Assembly (NCBI RefSeq): GCF_900116705.1
Contig: NZ_FPBP01000006.1
Location: 147,661-211,660, forward strand
Length of the DNA: 64,000 nucleotides
Origin: Halomonas korlensis
Lineage (GTDB): Bacteria; Pseudomonadota; Gammaproteobacteria; Pseudomonadales; Halomonadaceae
Direction of reading: 5' to 3'
The position numbers and the translations under genes are program-made. Position 1 is the first letter of the stretch; the number at the start of each line of letters is the position of its first letter. This document shows, one piece after another, positions 61,634 to 64,000 of the stretch. The notes below the pieces were generated by a model that was given only the letters and a program-made list of their open reading frames with translations, was not told the origin of the DNA and did no database searches.

Positions 61634-62290
61634 ATGACATCGCAACAAGACCTCCTTGATACGTTGGCGCAGGTCGCCCGAGCTTTGGGGAATGGCCATC
61701 GCCTGGCATTGCTGGAGCGTCTGGCCCAGGCCGATGCGTCGGTGGAGACGCTGGCCACTACTGCCGGCCTTACTGTCGGCAACGCCTCTCAACACCTCCA
61801 GCAGTTACGACGGGCAGGGCTTGTCACCGCCAGCCGCTCGGGCAAGCAGATGATCTACCATCTGACCGATGAACGCATCGTCACCCTGATGGGCCTGCTC
61901 AGGCAGGTCGCCGAGACCAATCTGGCCGAAATGGAGCGTCTAGTCAGTCAGTTGTTCGCCGACGACGATGCGAAGGGCGCCCTGGAAGCGGTATCCCGGG
62001 ACGAACTGCTGGCAGGTCTTAAAAACGGCAAGGTCGCACTGCTGGATGTGCGTCCCGAGGAGGAATTCGAGGCCGGCCACCTGCCCGAGGCGATCAACAT
62101 CCCTCTGGAACAACTCGAAGACATGCTCGACAAGCTGCCCCACGACAGGGAGATCGTCGCCTACTGCCGGGGCGCCTATTGCGTACTCTCGCACGAGGCG
62201 GTTCAGCGCCTGCGACAACTCGGCTATCGCGTCAGGCGCTTCGAGGAGGGCTATCCCGAATGGAAAGCGGCTGGCCTGCCGGTGGTGTGA
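61634..62290 (+). CDS. ArsR-family regulator fused to rhodanese domain
   Basis: A 218-residue protein. Residues 1-100 are a winged helix (LGNGHRLALLERLAQADASVETLATTAGLTVGNASQHLQQLRRAGLV) with no Cys, so it has none of the metal-binding thiols of ArsR or the Cys pair of BigR/SqrR. Residues 125-218 are a rhodanese domain with LLDVRPEEEFEAGHLPEAINIP and the active loop AYCRGAYCVLS, giving C178 and C183. Sensing of sulfane sulfur through the rhodanese Cys residues is a plausible inference. It should bind the palindrome at 61518-61549. The sterol-desaturase-like gene follows after 27 nt. Confidence 0.9.
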   Translation: MTSQQDLLDTLAQVARALGNGHRLALLERLAQADASVETLATTAGLTVGNASQHLQQLRRAGLVTASRSGKQMIYHLTDERIVTLMGLLRQVAETNLAEMERLVSQLFADDDAKGALEAVSRDELLAGLKNGKVALLDVRPEEEFEAGHLPEAINIPLEQLEDMLDKLPHDREIVAYCRGAYCVLSHEAVQRLRQLGYRVRRFEEGYPEWKAAGLPVV

Positions 62291-62317
62291 CGAGGCGCAC
62301 GATCATGCCTGAACCCG

Positions 62318-63148
62318 ATGAATGACTCACTCCTGACCCATGAGCCGATGATCCGGGGCACCGTCTTCGCTCTGGTTCTGTTGGCAATGGTGGGGTGGGA
62401 AGTCGCCGCCAGACGGCGCCCTCAAGAGATACTTCGCCGAAAGCGATGGCCTGGCAACCTGTTGATCGTCGCACTCGATACGCTGGCGGTTCGCCTGGTC
62501 TTTCCCCTTGCCGCCGTTGGTGCTGCCCTCATCGCCTCCGAACAAGGCTGGGGGCTTTTCAATCGGGTCACGGCCCCCGCATGGCTCGCGGTGTTGGCGT
62601 CGGTTGTCGCGCTGGATCTGGCCATCTATTTCCAGCACCGGCTGTTCCATGCCGTTCCCTGGCTATGGCGGCTGCATCGCATGCACCATGCGGACCTGGA
62701 ATTCGACGTCACCACCGGCCTGCGTTTCCATCCCCTGGAGGTAATGATCTCGATGGGCATCAAGCTCTTGGTCGTGGCTGTGCTGGGGGCGCCGGCCGTG
62801 GCGGTGCTGATCTTCGAAGTCCTGCTCAACGCCACCTCGATGTTCAATCACGGCAATGTCCGCCTGCCCGTCAGAATCGACCGCTGGCTGCGCCTTCTCG
62901 TAGTGACACCGGATATGCACCGTGTCCACCACTCCATCGTTCGCCGGGAAACGGACAGTAACTTCGGCTTCAACCTGCCTTGGTGGGACCGGCTCTTCGG
63001 CACCTATCGAGACCAACCCGCCGCCGGCCATCTCGATATGACGATCGGTATCGAGGACTTCAGGAACGTTCATGACCTCAGGCTGGACCGCATGCTGATT
63101 CAGCCCTTCTTGAGCCCTCGAAGGCAAACCAAGCGCAAGCGGCTTTGA
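62318..63148 (+). CDS. Sterol desaturase / fatty acid hydroxylase-family membrane protein
   Basis: A 276-residue di-iron membrane enzyme. It has four or five hydrophobic segments and the three His clusters: FQHRLFHAVPWLWRLHRMHH, then GLRFHPLE, NHGNVRLP and MHRVHHSIVRRETDSNFGF. These bind the two irons in the fatty-acid-hydroxylase superfamily. Substrate unknown; lipids or carotenoids are typical. It probably shares a transcript with the ArsR-rhodanese gene. The ATG at 62318 has no clear ribosome site; an ATG at 62348 is an alternative. Confidence 0.88.
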   Translation: MNDSLLTHEPMIRGTVFALVLLAMVGWEVAARRRPQEILRRKRWPGNLLIVALDTLAVRLVFPLAAVGAALIASEQGWGLFNRVTAPAWLAVLASVVALDLAIYFQHRLFHAVPWLWRLHRMHHADLEFDVTTGLRFHPLEVMISMGIKLLVVAVLGAPAVAVLIFEVLLNATSMFNHGNVRLPVRIDRWLRLLVVTPDMHRVHHSIVRRETDSNFGFNLPWWDRLFGTYRDQPAAGHLDMTIGIEDFRNVHDLRLDRMLIQPFLSPRRQTKRKRL

Positions 63149-63165
63149 GATGCCGACGCGGGCGC

Positions 63166-63399
63166 TCAACGTGCTACGTCGGCACCATGCATCCGCCGCA
63201 GCGGATCGAGCAGGGAGCTCAGCCCGTTGTGGTCGATTTCCTGCATCAGGTGCAGCAACTGGCCAATCTCGCCGTTCGGGAAACCTTCACGGGCGAACCA
63301 GTTGAGATACGGGCCGGGCAGGTCGGCGATCAGCCAGCCCTCGTACTTGCCGAACGGCATCCGGCGTGTCACCAGCTTCTCCAGGTCTTCGGGGTTCAT
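63166..63399 (-). CDS. DUF3820 family protein
   Basis: A 77-residue protein with the family core MPFGKYEGWLIADLPGPYLNWFAREGFPNGEIGQLL, in which M-P-F-G-K-Y-x-G and L-P-x-x-Y-L-x-W are invariant. The ATG at 63399 has GGAG seven nt upstream; the upstream frame is not conserved. DUF3820 proteins resemble small nucleic-acid-associated modules, but no function is assigned. It converges with the desaturase gene after 17 nt and is divergent from the anion transporter. Confidence 0.9.
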   Translation of the reverse strand: MNPEDLEKLVTRRMPFGKYEGWLIADLPGPYLNWFAREGFPNGEIGQLLHLMQEIDHNGLSSLLDPLRRMHGADVAR

Positions 63400-63521
63400 T
63401 AGGTGGCTCCATAACGGCGAAGGAAGGAAAGCGGCAAAGGGAAATGGCGAGGGGATATCCGATAGGCCGTTGTTCGATTCTTGAACTAGCATGAGAAAAA
63501 ACAACGGGCGGAGACCTTAAC

Positions 63522-64000
63522 ATGGACGATCAGCCTCGCCAGCCGGAAGAATATGATGAAACCGCCGGCGGGCGCTCCGCCAGGATGACGTGGGGCCTGC
63601 GCGCCTTCGGGTTGCTCATGGCGCTGGTGGTGTGGCTCGCCATGGGCTTCGCCGAGGACCTGTCGTCGGACGCGCGCTGGGTCGCGACGATCGCCACGCT
63701 GATGGCGGTCTGGTGGATGACCGAGGCGATCCCGCTGTCGGCCACCGCCCTGCTGCCGATCGTGCTGATCCCGATGCTGACGGCGCGCACCGTCGGCGAG
63801 GCCACGGCGCCCTACGCCAGCTCCATCGTGTTTCTGTTCCTCGGGGGTTTCCTGATCGCCATCGCGATGGAGAAATGGAACCTCCACCGGCGCATCGCGC
63901 TGCTGACGCTGGCCCGGGTCGGGGTCGAGCCCAAGCGCATCGTGCTCGGCATGATGCTCGCCACGGGCTTTCTGTCGATGTGGGTCTCGAACACCGCGAC
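63522..64000 (+). CDS. SLC13/DASS-family anion transporter, N-terminal part
   Basis: The first 159 residues of a sodium-coupled dicarboxylate, citrate or sulfate transporter; the rest lies beyond the window. Recognised by WWMTEAIPLSATALLPIVLIPML, the FLFLGGFLIAIAMEKWNLHRRIAL stretch and a second hairpin with GMMLATGFLSMWVSNTA, where S-N-T is part of the substrate and Na+ site. A hydrophilic N-terminus of about 25 residues precedes the first helix. GGAG is eight nt before the ATG. The substrate cannot be told from this part. Confidence 0.9.
   Translation, partial: MDDQPRQPEEYDETAGGRSARMTWGLRAFGLLMALVVWLAMGFAEDLSSDARWVATIATLMAVWWMTEAIPLSATALLPIVLIPMLTARTVGEATAPYASSIVFLFLGGFLIAIAMEKWNLHRRIALLTLARVGVEPKRIVLGMMLATGFLSMWVSNTA

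Noticed and set aside
1..64000. tRNA or rRNA genes
   Set aside because: No cloverleaf-like or ribosomal sequence noticed in the intergenic regions by eye; a covariance-model scan would be decisive.

Overview
The window looks like chromosomal DNA of a moderately halophilic, PHA-storing gammaproteobacterium of the Halomonas type. That reading rests on gene content: an NhaD Na+/H+ antiporter, a complete seven-subunit Mrp antiporter with fused subunits A and B, a class I PHA synthase, a phasin, and a CorA-type transporter. The core DNA is GC-rich. The genus is inferred from gene content, not from a marker gene.

Layout. 1-4049 (minus strand) holds a PstS-like binding protein, a porin-like barrel and a GGDEF/EAL protein cut by the window edge. 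4471-17875 is ordinary core: nhaD, a very large AsmA/TamB-like protein, a DUF3581 protein with a hydratase-like active-site motif, an acyltransferase, an esterase, chrA, a CorA-like transporter, phaP with a striking promoter inverted repeat, and an MDR oxidoreductase coupled to an unusual proline-racemase-family protein. 17876-26910 is an accessory stress island with lower GC in its spacers. It carries two copies of a DUF2795/KGG/phospholipase-D set (one PLD and one KGG copy are decayed), an ATP-grasp enzyme, and a DUF3182/hydrolase/lipoprotein trio that ends in a pile of three insertion-sequence fragments. The innermost IS end supplies the stop codon of arfB.

27512-34182 is the mrpA-G operon, extended by two stop-start-overlapping genes (a putative helix-turn-helix protein and a YfcE-like phosphoesterase). 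34215-38971 holds DUF1499, pirin, NUDIX, nitroreductase, DapA-family and nucleoside deaminase genes. After an AT-rich spacer, 39804-57271 looks acquired. It encodes a divergent cbb3-type oxidase whose catalytic subunit seems to carry a fused CcoS-like N-terminus, several c-type cytochromes including a TsdA-like one, a CcoI-like copper ATPase, a two-component system, a DsbD/TlpA/DsbG periplasmic thiol relay facing an L,D-transpeptidase, a CstB-like persulfide dioxygenase-rhodanese, an amphi-Trp protein and a zinc metallopeptidase. From 57383 the content returns to core: phaC, endonuclease IV, an AAC(3)-I-like acetyltransferase, a divergent DsrE / ArsR-rhodanese pair around a palindromic operator, a sterol-desaturase-like enzyme, DUF3820, and the start of an SLC13-type anion transporter.

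How the parts may work together (inference). NhaD and Mrp handle sodium and pH. PhaP and PhaC serve carbon storage. The 39.8-57 kb region may couple persulfide/thiosulfate oxidation to a copper-dependent terminal oxidase, with its own copper loading and periplasmic thiol repair. This oxidase/sulfur/thiol block is the best candidate here for an under-described system, followed by the stress island around the ATP-grasp, PLD and DUF3182 genes.
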